A stretch of 61,541 nt of DNA, taken from the NCBI GenBank assembly GCA_964345925.1, contig CAYFSP010000006.1:1-61541 (forward strand). Direction: 5' to 3'. The notes beneath the pieces are model-generated. The model was not told the DNA's origin and did not search any database. It saw only the letters and a list, made by a program, of their open reading frames with translations. This document shows positions 1 through 10,100 of the stretch, piece by piece (position 1 is the first letter of the stretch; every line of letters begins with the position of its first letter). The DNA comes from Miniphocaeibacter sp964345925. GTDB taxonomy: Bacteria; Bacillota; Clostridia; Tissierellales; Peptoniphilaceae. The translations under genes were made by a program, and so were the position numbers.

Positions 1-57
1 ATGCTAATTTTTAGAATACTAAAAAACTACTTACACACTTAACTTGACAATCCCATT

Positions 58-92
58 AAAAAGCTATAAATATTTTCTATTTATAGCTTTTT
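58..92. terminator. Intrinsic terminator, probably bidirectional
   Basis: A 13-bp inverted repeat (58-70 with 80-92, 9-nt loop) with A/T runs on both sides lies just past the stop codon of the leftward FAD oxidoreductase. It probably ends that transcript. Nothing else is visible in bases 1-57. Confidence 0.75.
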
Positions 93-94
93 CT

Positions 95-1666
95 CTATTT
101 TCCTACAATTGTTTCTACTGCCATTATGCCATCTACTGCAGAACTCATTATTCCACCAGCATAGCCTGCACCTTCTCCAATTGGGTAAAGTCCTTTTGTG
201 TTTACGGACTGAAAGTCCTCTTTATTTCTCAAGATTCTTATTGGTGATGATGATCTTGTTTCAACTCCTGTTAGTATTCCGTCTTCTAGAGAAAATCCCT
301 TAAGCCTTTTATCTAGTCCTATTATAGCTTCCTTAATTGCATTATTTATACTTACTGGATATATTCCATTTAAGTCAGTTAATCTATAGTCTGGCTTATA
401 GGTTGGACTAACTATACCTATTTTTGTTGAAGGAATGCCTTTTATATAGTCTTCTATTCTTTGGACCGGTGCGTTATAATTTCCTCCACCTAGTTCAAAA
501 GCTTTTCTCTCCACTTTCTCTTGAAAATACATTCCCGATAATATTTCAGTTCCATAATCCTCTTCTGAAATATTTGCTATAATGGCAGAATTGGCATTTT
601 CCAAGTCCCTGCTATGGTAACTCATACCATTGACACAAAGTTCGTCTTTAAAGGAACTGGCACCTACTACACGGCCTCCTGGACACATGCAAAATGTATA
701 CACTCCTCTACCTTCTGATGATTTAAAGGTAAGTTGGTATTCTGCTGCTGAAAGTTTTGGCGAAGCAAAAGACTCTCCATATTGTGATTTATTTATAAGG
801 ATTTGAGGATGTTCTATTCTAAAACCAACTGCAAATGATTTATTTTCTATAGCAATTTTCTTTTCATAAATCATTTTAAATGTATCTCTAGCACTATGTC
901 CCACTGCTAAAAATAAATCCTCCGTTTCAAATTCTCCTTTATTGGTTTTAATACCTATAACTTTTTCATCTTCTATTAATATTTCATCAAGCCTTGTTTC
1001 AAAGTGAATTTCTCCACCAAATTCTATTATTTTCTCCCTTATATTTTTTACTACTTCTCTTAGTAAATCTGTTCCAATATGTGGTTTTTGTAATATCAAA
1101 ATCTCCTCTGGCGCTCCGTTTTCCACAAATATTTTCAAAATTTCCCTTATTCTAAAATTATTTGAACGGCTTGTTAATTTACCATCGGAAAAAGTTCCTG
1201 CTCCACCTTCTCCAAATTGTACATTGGACTCATAATTTAAAATTCCCGTTTCCCAGAATTTTTCCACATCTTCTGCTCTTTCATAAATGGATTTACCTCT
1301 TTCTATTACTATTGGCCTGTATCCATATTTTGCAAGCATATATGATGCGAAGATTCCTGCTGGTCCAAATCCAACTACTATTGGTCTTTTATTAAACTCT
1401 TTTACAGGGCTGATACTAAATTCTTTTCCTTCAAAAACCTTTACATCATTATCCTTTAATTTTTCTAATCTCTTTGATGATAATTCTATATGAACTAGTA
1501 TCTGATAGACAAATTGAATATTGTTTTTCTTTCTAGCATCTATGGATTTTCTATATATTTCATATTCAAATTCATCATATTTTATCTTTAATTTCTTCTT
1601 TATTTTATCCTTTAACTTGGATATATCTTCATCAATGCCTAATTTTATATTATTTATTATTATCAT
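95..1666 (-). CDS. NAD(P)/FAD-dependent oxidoreductase of the COG2509 type
   Basis: A 523-residue flavoprotein. A dinucleotide-binding motif GFGPAG (residues 99-104) follows a roughly 95-residue N-terminal extension of basic, alpha/beta character, the usual layout of this large uncharacterised FAD-dependent dehydrogenase family. Further family features are the Gly-rich stretch FGEGGAGTFSDGKL and the C-terminal GEGAGYAGGI, which would close the FAD site. The substrate is unknown, and I do not assign a pathway. The gene stands alone, with an AGGAG site before its ATG and terminators on both sides. The FAD fold is secure; the physiological role is not. Confidence 0.85.
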   Translation of the reverse strand: MIIINNIKLGIDEDISKLKDKIKKKLKIKYDEFEYEIYRKSIDARKKNNIQFVYQILVHIELSSKRLEKLKDNDVKVFEGKEFSISPVKEFNKRPIVVGFGPAGIFASYMLAKYGYRPIVIERGKSIYERAEDVEKFWETGILNYESNVQFGEGGAGTFSDGKLTSRSNNFRIREILKIFVENGAPEEILILQKPHIGTDLLREVVKNIREKIIEFGGEIHFETRLDEILIEDEKVIGIKTNKGEFETEDLFLAVGHSARDTFKMIYEKKIAIENKSFAVGFRIEHPQILINKSQYGESFASPKLSAAEYQLTFKSSEGRGVYTFCMCPGGRVVGASSFKDELCVNGMSYHSRDLENANSAIIANISEEDYGTEILSGMYFQEKVERKAFELGGGNYNAPVQRIEDYIKGIPSTKIGIVSPTYKPDYRLTDLNGIYPVSINNAIKEAIIGLDKRLKGFSLEDGILTGVETRSSSPIRILRNKEDFQSVNTKGLYPIGEGAGYAGGIMSSAVDGIMAVETIVGK

Positions 1667-1716
1667 ACTTACTCCTATTTAAACTAAGCTGATTATACCA
1701 TATTGTTTTTAAAAAA

Positions 1717-1738
1717 AAGAACAGATTTCTCTGTTCTT
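1717..1738 (-). terminator. Intrinsic terminator of the alarmone synthetase/two-component operon
   Basis: A 9-bp stem (AAGAACAGA paired with TCTGTTCTT) overlaps the histidine kinase stop codon and is followed on the minus strand by an uninterrupted run of T. This is a classical rho-independent terminator. Confidence 0.85.
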
Positions 1739-2960
1739 AAGCACTTGGAAATTCTGCTGATATATAAAGCCAACTATTTTTATAATTTGCATTTATTTTT
1801 CCATTATGACCTCTCACTATTTTTGCAGCTATAGAAAGTCCTAATCCAAACCCTCCAGTATCCCTTGACCTAGACCCATCGGATCTATAGAAACGATTAA
1901 AAATATTTCTTTCATCTCTCTTTGTGAAGTTTTCTATTTTATTTCCCACCGTTAAAACAGCCGATTTTCTAACTAAATTTAAATTTACTACAATTAAATT
2001 ATCATCTATTGAATATTTTATTGCATTATCCACCAATATATTTATAACTTGTTGTACTTGCTCATAATCAGCTAATATTTTAATATCGTCTTGTACTTCT
2101 GATTTTATGGTCTTACCCTTTATTTCTGCACTACCTTTAAAATCCCTACATACTTCCTTTACAAGTTTGGATAAATCTATAACTTCCTTCTCCTTGTTTA
2201 TGGTTTCGTCAGATTTTGATAAAGCTATAAAGTTTTTTATGAGTTTATCCATTCTCTTTAACTGAATTTTAGTACTTTCCGTCCATTCACTTTCACCATT
2301 TAATATTTCAACCATCTCCGTATTAGCTGAAATTATCGATATTGGTGTTTTAAGCTCATGACTTGCATCTGTAATAAATTTTCGTTGTTTTATTTCATTA
2401 TCTAAAAATGGTTGTAATATTTTCTTTGATAGTGAAAAGACTACAATCATAACAGATAAAGAAATCAGCAAACCAATAAAAAGCGAATATTTCAGTATTG
2501 AAGCTTCAGTGTTTAAGTCCGAATAAATCTCTAAAAATATTGCTATCTTTCCATTATCAAAGGGTTTTATATTGTATCTAAAAAAGTCCTCATACCCTTT
2601 TTTCTTTCCCTTTGCTAAAACCCTTCTTCCGTATTCTATTATTTCTCCTTCTGTCTTAGTTTGCATTCTTTCTTGATTGATATTTTTTATATTGTTATTT
2701 TCATCATAAACTATGAAGAAGAAATGTTGATTATCCCCAAAGTCCTCTGGAGGTTTTATATTTGTATCACCTATATCCTCTGGAAATTCCAGACCGCTTA
2801 AATTATCATATTTTTCATATATTTGTTCTATGAATTTATCGGAGATCTCTTTATTTTTCACCCTCATAATCACATTAAGGGTTAAAATCGTTGCACCTAG
2901 TACCATTATTAACGAAGCAAATATAATCAAAATAAGATTTCTTCGTATTCTCTTATACAT
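1737..2960 (-). CDS. Sensor histidine kinase
   Basis: A 407-residue membrane sensor. Transmembrane helices at about 9-31 and 157-178 flank an extracytoplasmic region of about 125 residues. The cytoplasmic part has the HisKA motif SHELKTPI with the phosphorylated His at 201, an N box (NILVDNAIKYS) and a G box (GGFGLGLSIAAKI). Its start overlaps the end of the response regulator gene by 8 bp, so the two are translationally coupled partners. The sensed signal cannot be read from the sequence; the outer domain matches nothing I recognise. Confidence 0.92.
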   Translation of the reverse strand: MYKRIRRNLILIIFASLIMVLGATILTLNVIMRVKNKEISDKFIEQIYEKYDNLSGLEFPEDIGDTNIKPPEDFGDNQHFFFIVYDENNNIKNINQERMQTKTEGEIIEYGRRVLAKGKKKGYEDFFRYNIKPFDNGKIAIFLEIYSDLNTEASILKYSLFIGLLISLSVMIVVFSLSKKILQPFLDNEIKQRKFITDASHELKTPISIISANTEMVEILNGESEWTESTKIQLKRMDKLIKNFIALSKSDETINKEKEVIDLSKLVKEVCRDFKGSAEIKGKTIKSEVQDDIKILADYEQVQQVINILVDNAIKYSIDDNLIVVNLNLVRKSAVLTVGNKIENFTKRDERNIFNRFYRSDGSRSRDTGGFGLGLSIAAKIVRGHNGKINANYKNSWLYISAEFPSA

Positions 2961-3627
2961 TTTTAGTACCTAACTTAAATCCATATTCCATTTCACCATA
3001 TATGCAGTAATCGGACTCCAGCTCTTCAAATTTTTTATTTATATAGGCAATATATAATTTTATCTTTGATATATTCTCATCTGTATTTTTATATTTCAAT
3101 GTTTGTAAAAGTTGTTCAACATCAATTTTAGCCTCTATATTTGTAATGAATTTATTTATTATCTTAACTTCTTCATTGTTTAATATTAAGGATTTATTTT
3201 CTTTTTCCAATTTACTCTCTGCAATATTGTAGCTTACATCTCCAAAATTATATATTTCCATATATTTCGTATTTCTTCTTATTAAGGCCTTTATTCTTGC
3301 TATTAACTCATTTGTTTTAAATGGTTTAGATAAATAATCATCGGCTCCAGAATCAAGACCTATTATCTTGTCTTCATTTTCCCCCTTTGCCGTCACCATT
3401 ATGACTGGAGTCGAAATATTCTTACTTCTTAACTCCTTTAAAACCTCTATACCATCTTTTTTAGGCATCATTATGTCGAGTATTATTACATCGTAATTAT
3501 TTTCATATACTAATTTAATTGCTTCTTCTCCATCATAGGCATTGTCCACATCATAACCATTATGTTGTAATATTGTTGAAATAGCTCTTGATAAATGCTT
3601 TTCATCCTCTGCATACAGTAATTTCAT
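2953..3627 (-). CDS. Response regulator with an atypical C-terminal domain
   Basis: A 224-residue protein. The receiver domain (about 1-115) has acidic residues near the N-terminus (AEDE), phospho-acceptor Asp51 in ILDIMMP and the conserved Lys in LSKPF. The C-terminal part (about 120-224) has the length of an OmpR/PhoB winged helix and ends in YGFKLG, like the terminal hairpin of that fold. The recognition-helix region is unusually divergent and lacks the customary Arg-rich VDVHI.LRKK pattern, so DNA binding is probable but not certain. Its ATG overlaps the alarmone synthetase stop codon, and its stop overlaps the kinase start. Confidence 0.88.
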   Translation of the reverse strand: MKLLYAEDEKHLSRAISTILQHNGYDVDNAYDGEEAIKLVYENNYDVIILDIMMPKKDGIEVLKELRSKNISTPVIMVTAKGENEDKIIGLDSGADDYLSKPFKTNELIARIKALIRRNTKYMEIYNFGDVSYNIAESKLEKENKSLILNNEEVKIINKFITNIEAKIDVEQLLQTLKYKNTDENISKIKLYIAYINKKFEELESDYCIYGEMEYGFKLGTKNV

Positions 3628-4262
3628 TATACACCCTCACTTTTTATAAATGACATTATGGTCTCTAGATTCAAATCCGTTGTAGCCATTTCATCGGCAC
3701 ATTTTTTTAATTCATCTTTAAATAAATCCCTATTCTTTATTTCCTTCTTATACATCAACTGGTGTTCCAAACTTGCCCAGCAGTCCATTGCAATGGTTCT
3801 AACCTGTGCTTCTACATATATATCCTTGGTTACACCATCAATTTCTACTGGTATTTTTACTATTATATGATAACTTCTATATCCATTTTTTTTAGGCTTG
3901 TTAATATAATCCTTCTCCACTACTACATCAGCCTCTGATATTTTTTTAATCTCATCTATTATGTATTCTACATCGCTAATAAATGTACAAATTATTCTAA
4001 ATCCACAAATATCATGTAGATTAGTAATAGGGTCTAAAAATCCTTCGTCAATATCTAATTTTTCTAATTTCTCTTTTGCACTTTTAGGACTCTTTACTCT
4101 ATATTTAATATGCTCTACAGGATTTCTATCCCTTTCAGATCCAAATTCCTCTCCAATATTTCTAATTCTTTCATATACTAATTTCATAGCCTTTTCTATA
4201 TAAGGTAAATTATCACCATAATATTCTCTATATAAATCCTCTTTCAAATAATCTAATTCCAT
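3627..4262 (-). CDS. Small alarmone synthetase / GTP pyrophosphokinase (RelA/SpoT domain only)
   Basis: A 211-residue single-domain (p)ppGpp synthetase of the YjbM/YwaC (RelQ/RelP) type. Visible family motifs are RVKSPKSAKEKL (ATP side), LHDICGFRI with the metal-binding Asp, NGYRSYH (GTP stacking Tyr) and EAQVRT with catalytic Glu, followed by WASLEHQL. There is no hydrolase, TGS or ACT domain, so it can make but not degrade the alarmone. It is the first gene of a tightly overlapping operon with a response regulator and kinase, which suggests that the two-component system and alarmone output serve the same stress. Whether it is a RelP or RelQ orthologue cannot be decided here. Confidence 0.88.
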   Translation of the reverse strand: MELDYLKEDLYREYYGDNLPYIEKAMKLVYERIRNIGEEFGSERDRNPVEHIKYRVKSPKSAKEKLEKLDIDEGFLDPITNLHDICGFRIICTFISDVEYIIDEIKKISEADVVVEKDYINKPKKNGYRSYHIIVKIPVEIDGVTKDIYVEAQVRTIAMDCWASLEHQLMYKKEIKNRDLFKDELKKCADEMATTDLNLETIMSFIKSEGV

Positions 4263-4392
4263 ATCTTCCTCCTAACCATCATTATATATTATATCTTTTA
4301 AAATAATCTTAATATTAAAATTACAATACTTTTGGTAATTTGTTCCTTATTAGTATAATATAGATAATATTATATAGCCTAGGAAGGAAATA

Positions 4393-5733
4393 TTGAAAAA
4401 AGGAAATTTAACTGAAGGAAATGAATTAAAGTCTATGCTTTTATTTAGCATACCCTTAATACTCGGAAATTTATTACAGCAATTATACAATGTTGTGGAT
4501 ACATTAGTTGTTGGAAAGACTCTTGGAGGAACAGCCTTGGCTGCAGTAGGATCCTCATTTACTATTATGACTCTAATAACATCTATTACATTGGGCTTTT
4601 GTATGGGAAGTAGTGTTGTGTTCTCCCACCTTTATGGTGCGTCAAAAACCGATAAATTCAAAATAGGAATGGTAAATGCATTTGTATTTATAGCTTTACT
4701 ATCCATTGTTCTAAATATTTTATCATATTTGTTTTTAGATGATATTTTAAAGTTGATCAATATTCCAAAAGAAGCCTACAACGAAACTAAATTATATTTG
4801 CAGATTATATTCTCTGGAATAATATTTACATTCATTTATAATTTTATTTCTGCTGTTTTAAGAAGTGTAGGAAATTCTGTAGTTCCTTTAATTTTCTTAG
4901 CTATCTCTGCTCTTATAAATATAGATTTAGATATTGTATTTGTGGTTTTTTTACATATGGGAGTGGAAGGAGCAGCTATTGCAACTGTAATAGCACAACT
5001 CGTATCAGCTATTTGTTCAATATTTTATATTTTCAAGAAAAATAGAGAACTTCTTCCTAGTAAAGAACATGTCAAGTTCGATAAGGGACTTTTAAAGACT
5101 ATTGCTTCTAGTTCAGTGCTTACGAGTATGCAGCAGTCTGTAATGAATTTTGGAATACTTATGATACAAGGACTTGTAAACAGCTTTGGACTAACTGTTA
5201 CGGCGGCATTTGCTGCTGCTGTTAAAATAGACTCCTTCGCCTATATGCCTGTACAGGATTTTGGAAACGCATTATCCACATATACTGCACAGAATTATGG
5301 TGCAAGAAAAACAGAGAGAATAAAAAAGGGACTAAAGCTTTCAATTATAGTATCCACATTGTTTTGCACAGTAGTATCAATATTGATATTCGTATTTTCA
5401 AAAAACTTAATGGGCTTCTTTGTAAAAAAAGAAGAAGTGGAAATAATAAAAATAGGTGCAGAATATTTAAGAATAGAAGGTTCCTTCTATATATTTATAG
5501 GACTCTTATTTTTACTATACGGTTTCTACAGAGGAGTGGGAAGACCTGCTATGTCATTAGTTTTGACAATAATCTCCTTAGGAACAAGAGTAGTGCTAGC
5601 CTATTATTTAGCATCAATTCCACAAATTGGACTAATAGGAATTTGGGTTTCAATTCCAATAGGATGGATACTTGCTGACTTAGTAGGATTAATATACTAT
5701 AAATTATTTAATAAAAAATTTATTCCAAATTAG
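4393..5733 (+). CDS. MATE family efflux transporter
   Basis: A 446-residue polytopic membrane protein with about 12 hydrophobic helices in two similar halves. The opening (LTEGNELKSMLLFSIPLILGN then LQQLYNVVDTLVVG) is characteristic of the MATE/NorM superfamily, which exports cationic drugs and metabolites against a Na+ or H+ gradient. I chose the TTG at 4393 because AGGAAGGAAA sits directly upstream and no ATG is better placed. It is transcribed away from the alarmone operon as a single gene, with a TATAAT at 4354-4359. The substrate is unknown. Confidence 0.9.
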   Translation: MKKGNLTEGNELKSMLLFSIPLILGNLLQQLYNVVDTLVVGKTLGGTALAAVGSSFTIMTLITSITLGFCMGSSVVFSHLYGASKTDKFKIGMVNAFVFIALLSIVLNILSYLFLDDILKLINIPKEAYNETKLYLQIIFSGIIFTFIYNFISAVLRSVGNSVVPLIFLAISALINIDLDIVFVVFLHMGVEGAAIATVIAQLVSAICSIFYIFKKNRELLPSKEHVKFDKGLLKTIASSSVLTSMQQSVMNFGILMIQGLVNSFGLTVTAAFAAAVKIDSFAYMPVQDFGNALSTYTAQNYGARKTERIKKGLKLSIIVSTLFCTVVSILIFVFSKNLMGFFVKKEEVEIIKIGAEYLRIEGSFYIFIGLLFLLYGFYRGVGRPAMSLVLTIISLGTRVVLAYYLASIPQIGLIGIWVSIPIGWILADLVGLIYYKLFNKKFIPN

Positions 5734-5740
5734 CATCAAA

Positions 5741-5773
5741 AAAGTAGACATTTTTTTATTACATGTCTACTTT
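5741..5773. terminator. Terminator between MATE and capA-like genes
   Basis: An 11-bp stem (AAAGTAGACAT with ATGTCTACTTT, 11-nt loop) lies between two convergent genes. The T-run follows it on the minus strand, so it mainly ends the CapA-like transcript but can serve both. Confidence 0.75.
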
Positions 5774-5803
5774 GATCTTACTAATTCACATATGCCAGTT
5801 TTT

Positions 5804-7009
5804 TTATTTTAATCCAGTACTATAACCCATGGATTCTAAAGTATTTATTGCTTTTTCCCTCATGGACATAATTCTATTTAATTCATTTTCAGAAATGGTT
5901 TCTCTTAAAGAACCACCTTCTAAATATTCCTTCATAGGCTGGGTTTTCATCTGTATTCTTCCAGTAGTTCTATCATCTTTAACCCAAGTTGGTTCAATAT
6001 TTATATCTTTAATTATGGTTTTATTGCTTCTAAAATCCTTTTCAAAATTCAACGATATAAAAGTTCCAACTTCCACATCTTTAGTATTTAAATAATATTC
6101 CCTTTGACCAGAGATGGAATTACCCATAGAATAAGCAATAAATTTCTTTTCACCATTTACTAGTATCTCTTCAACAGGTTGTAAAACATGAGGATGACTT
6201 CCTAATACAATATCGCCACCCCATTCTAAAATCTTATGACCTAACTCCTTTTGTCTATCATTAGGAGTTGTTGAATATTCATCACCCCAATGTGGAAATA
6301 CAATAATAATATCAATATTTTCCTTCTTTAAATTTTCAATATCATTCTTAATATTCTCTTCAACTAATGGACTAACCATTTCTTTTTCATCTTCCTTTAA
6401 TATGACCTCCATACCATTAAAGGATTCTGTATAAGCTAAAATACCAATCTTTATATCCTTTACTTCTTTAATTAAATAATTTTTCTCACCCTTTTTCCAA
6501 GTTCCCGTATGTAGTATTTCATATTTATCCAAAGCATCAATAGTATCAGAAATGCCTTGAACTCTAGAGTCTAAACAGTGGTTGTTAGAAGTTGTCAAAA
6601 TATCAAATCCATTATTCTTTAAATCCAAAATGGAATTTTCTGGAGTATTGAACATTGGGTAGTCGGACATCTCCCTACTAGGAGTGGAAGTTGTCTCAAA
6701 ATTTCCTATCATTAAATCGGACTCTCCAATTATACTTTCCATATCCTTATAAAAATATGAAAAGTCATAAAGCCCAGTTTCTTCATTTTTATTTTGACTA
6801 AATGTCCACGGATGATACATTATATCACCAGTAACCGTGATTTTAATATTTTCAATTCTTTCAATTTTAGATTCAGTATCCTTAGTTTCTACTATTCTAT
6901 TACTTTCATTATGATTTGTATTATTATCTAAATTATTTTTAGAAAGATTATTACAAGTAGTAAGCAAAAATAATGATAAGACTAAATAAACAATTTTAAT
7001 TTTCTTCAC
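5804..7009 (-). CDS. CapA-family lipoprotein (poly-gamma-glutamate capsule synthesis-like)
   Basis: A membrane-anchored protein with the PGA_cap metallophosphatase-like fold. The signal peptide runs from the start to a lipobox ending LTTC, so the mature protein is a lipoprotein. Fold motifs are TGDIMYHPW, SDLMIGNFETT, TSNNHCLD, FPHWGDEY and GSHPHVLQP. I placed the start at the GTG at 7009 rather than an upstream ATG at 7036 because GGAGG at 7016-7020 has ideal spacing to that GTG. No other capsule genes are nearby, so a role in polyglutamate export is only a family-level suggestion. Confidence 0.85.
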   Translation of the reverse strand: MKKIKIVYLVLSLFLLTTCNNLSKNNLDNNTNHNESNRIVETKDTESKIERIENIKITVTGDIMYHPWTFSQNKNEETGLYDFSYFYKDMESIIGESDLMIGNFETTSTPSREMSDYPMFNTPENSILDLKNNGFDILTTSNNHCLDSRVQGISDTIDALDKYEILHTGTWKKGEKNYLIKEVKDIKIGILAYTESFNGMEVILKEDEKEMVSPLVEENIKNDIENLKKENIDIIIVFPHWGDEYSTTPNDRQKELGHKILEWGGDIVLGSHPHVLQPVEEILVNGEKKFIAYSMGNSISGQREYYLNTKDVEVGTFISLNFEKDFRSNKTIIKDINIEPTWVKDDRTTGRIQMKTQPMKEYLEGGSLRETISENELNRIMSMREKAINTLESMGYSTGLK

Positions 7010-7125
7010 AAATATCCTCCTAACTATTACAGTCATTATATATTATCTTCTATATTTATTAGTTACAAAGAAATTACATAATAATTAAAAACTAAATAAA
7101 TTAATAATGAATCAAATTAATATTA

Positions 7126-7155
7126 TTGTACTTAAATACTTTACTGTGATATAAT
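7126..7155 (+). promoter_or_regulatory. Probable sigma-A promoter of pyc
   Basis: TTGTAC (7126-7131), 18-bp spacer and TATAAT (7150-7155), placed 34 bp before the pyruvate carboxylase start. Confidence 0.5.
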
Positions 7156-7189
7156 AATTAGAATTAATCAAAAATGAAGGGAGTATTTT

Positions 7190-10100
7190 ATGGCTAAAAA
7201 CTTTAGAAAAATATTGGTTGCTAACAGGGGAGAAATCGCTATCAGAATTTTCCGTGCGTGTCAAGAATTAGGAATTAGGTCTGTGGCGATTTACTCCGAA
7301 GAGGACAATACAGCTTTATTTAGAACAAAAGCTGATGAATCATACCAAGTAGGTTTTGGCAAAACCCCTTTGGAAGCATATTTGGATATGAACGAAATAA
7401 TATCTTTAGCTAAAAGTAAAGGTGTTGACGCTATACACCCAGGATATGGATTTTTATCAGAAAACAAGGAATTTGCAAGGCGTTGTGAGGACAATGGAAT
7501 TACTTTTATAGGTCCAAGTTACAATGTACTTGATAGTCTTGGTGACAAGATAAAATCTAAAATAGTTGCGAAAAAAGCTAATGTTCCAACTATTCCAGGT
7601 ATTGATAAACCTATTAGAAATAAGCAGGATGCAAAGGACTTTGCTGAGGAAGCAGGATATCCTGTAATGATTAAAGCTGCTGCCGGCGGTGGTGGTAGAG
7701 GTATGAGAATTGTTGAAAAAGAGGAAGATCTAATTCCTGCCTTTAGAAATGCCCAATCAGAAGCTAAGAAGGCTTTTGGTATTGATGATATGTTTATTGA
7801 AAAATACTTACACAAACCAAAGCATATTGAAGTTCAAATCCTTGGTGACAAAGAAGGAAATGTAGTTCATCTATATGAGAGAGATTGTTCTATTCAAAGA
7901 CGTCATCAAAAAATTATAGAATATACTCCAGCTTTTTCTCTACCTGTTGAAGTTAGAGAAAGAATATGTGAGGATGCTTTAAAAATTGCTAAAAGCGTTA
8001 ATTATTATAATGCAGGAACTGTAGAATTCTTAGTTGATGCTGAATTAAACCACTACTTTATAGAAGTTAACCCAAGAGTTCAAGTTGAACATACAGTTAC
8101 TGAACTTGTTACAGGTATAGATATTGTCCAATCACAAATCCTTATTGCTGAAGGCTATAGACTTGATAGTGAAGAAATTGGAATTCCTTCTCAAGATTCA
8201 GTTATATTAAATGGATATTCTATACAATGTAGAGTTACTACAGAAGATCCAGCAAATAATTTTGCTCCAGATACTGGAAAAATAGATGTATACAGGTCAG
8301 GTTCTGGTTTTGGTGTAAGACTTGATGTTGGTAATGGATATACAGGTTCAGTAGTAACTCCTTTTTATGACAGTCTACTAGTTAAAATGACTTCTAAATC
8401 TAGAACTTTTAAAGATGCTATAAATAAATCAAAAAGAGCATTAAAAGAATTGAAAATAAGTGGTGTTAAAACAAACATTCCATTTCTAGTAAATGTTTTA
8501 AACTCTGAACAATTCCAACAAGGTACTTGTAATACTGGTTTTATAGAAAACAATCCTCAACTTTTTGATATTAAACCTAGAAATGATAGAGAGTTAAAGG
8601 TATTGAACTTTATTGGTGAAAATGTAGTCAACAATAAAAATAGAATTAATAAAGAGTTTGACGCACCTCCAACTTTCGAGGAAATAGATATTAATTCCTT
8701 TGAATCAGGTACTAAACAAATCCTTGATTTAAACGGGGTTGACGGTTTAATAGACTGGGTTAAGGGACAACAAAAAGTTCTTTTAACCGATACTACTTTT
8801 AGAGATGCTCACCAGTCATTACTTGCAACAAGGGTTAGAACAACAGATATGCTTAGAGTAGCACCTGCTGTTTCAAAATATATGAACGATTTGTTCTCCT
8901 TGGAACTTTGGGGTGGTGCAACTTTTGATGTTGCTTATAGATTCTTACAAGAAGATCCTTGGGTTAGACTTAAGGAATTACGTAAGAGAATTCCTAATAT
9001 ACTATTCCAAATGTTACTTAGAGGAAATAATACAGTTGGGTATAAGAACTATCCAGACAATGTAGTTAAAAGATTTGTAAAACAATCTGCCGAAAGTGGA
9101 GTGGATATATTCAGAGTCTTCGATTCTTTAAACTGGATAGAAGGTATGCATTATGCAATGGATCAAGTTTTAGAAAATGATAAGATTCTAGAGGCTACAA
9201 TTTGCTACACTGGAGATATATTAGATGAAACAAGGGACAAGTATTCATTACAATACTATGTAGATATGGCAAAGGAACTGGAAAGACTTGGTTCCCATAT
9301 TATAGGAATAAAGGATATGTCAGGTCTACTTAAACCTTATGCAAGTGCAAAGCTTATTAAAGCACTTAAAAACGAGGTTTCCGTTCCAATACATCTTCAT
9401 ACACATGATACAACAGGAAATGGTGTTGCTACTGCGTTACTTGCTGCGGAATTTGGTGCTGACATAATCGATACAGCTTTTAACTCCATGAGTGGTTTAA
9501 CAAGTCAACCTGCTTTAAACTCCATAGTAGCTGCATTGGAAAATACTAGAAGAAGTACTGGTATAAATTTAGACAGTGCTGAGATAATCTCAAAATACTG
9601 GGAGACTATAAGACCAATTTATGCTAATTTTGAATCCGATTTAAAGTCAGGTTCTACTGAAATATATAAGTATGAAATACCTGGAGGACAATATTCCAAC
9701 TTTAAACCACAAGTTGATAGTTTTGGACTTGGACATAGATTTAAAGAGGTTAAAGATATGTACAAAGAGGTTAACGACATGGTTGGAGATATTGTAAAGG
9801 TAACACCATCTTCAAAAATGGTTGGAGACTTTGCAATCTTCATGGTACAAAATGATTTAAGTCCAGAAAATATATTGGAAAAAGGTAAACTTTTGGATTA
9901 TCCAGATTCAGTAGTAACTTATTTCGAAGGCATGATGGGACAACCTTTAGGAGGCTTCCCTAAGGATTTACAGAAAGTAGTCTTAAAGGATATAAAACCT
10001 ATAACAGTTAGACCTGGCGAATTATTACCTGATGAAAACTTTGAGGAAAACAAAAAGTATTTAGATGAAAAATATGATATAGATGCAACAGAAGAAGATT

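Noticed and set aside
44..303. Small rightward frames opposite the FAD oxidoreductase and many similar antisense frames elsewhere
   Set aside because: They mirror well-supported genes, have no ribosome sites and show compositions expected of antisense frames in AT-rich DNA.
5804..7009. CapA-like gene as part of a capsule operon
   Set aside because: No other polyglutamate synthesis genes are adjacent and it is flanked by unrelated genes, so only the fold is claimed.
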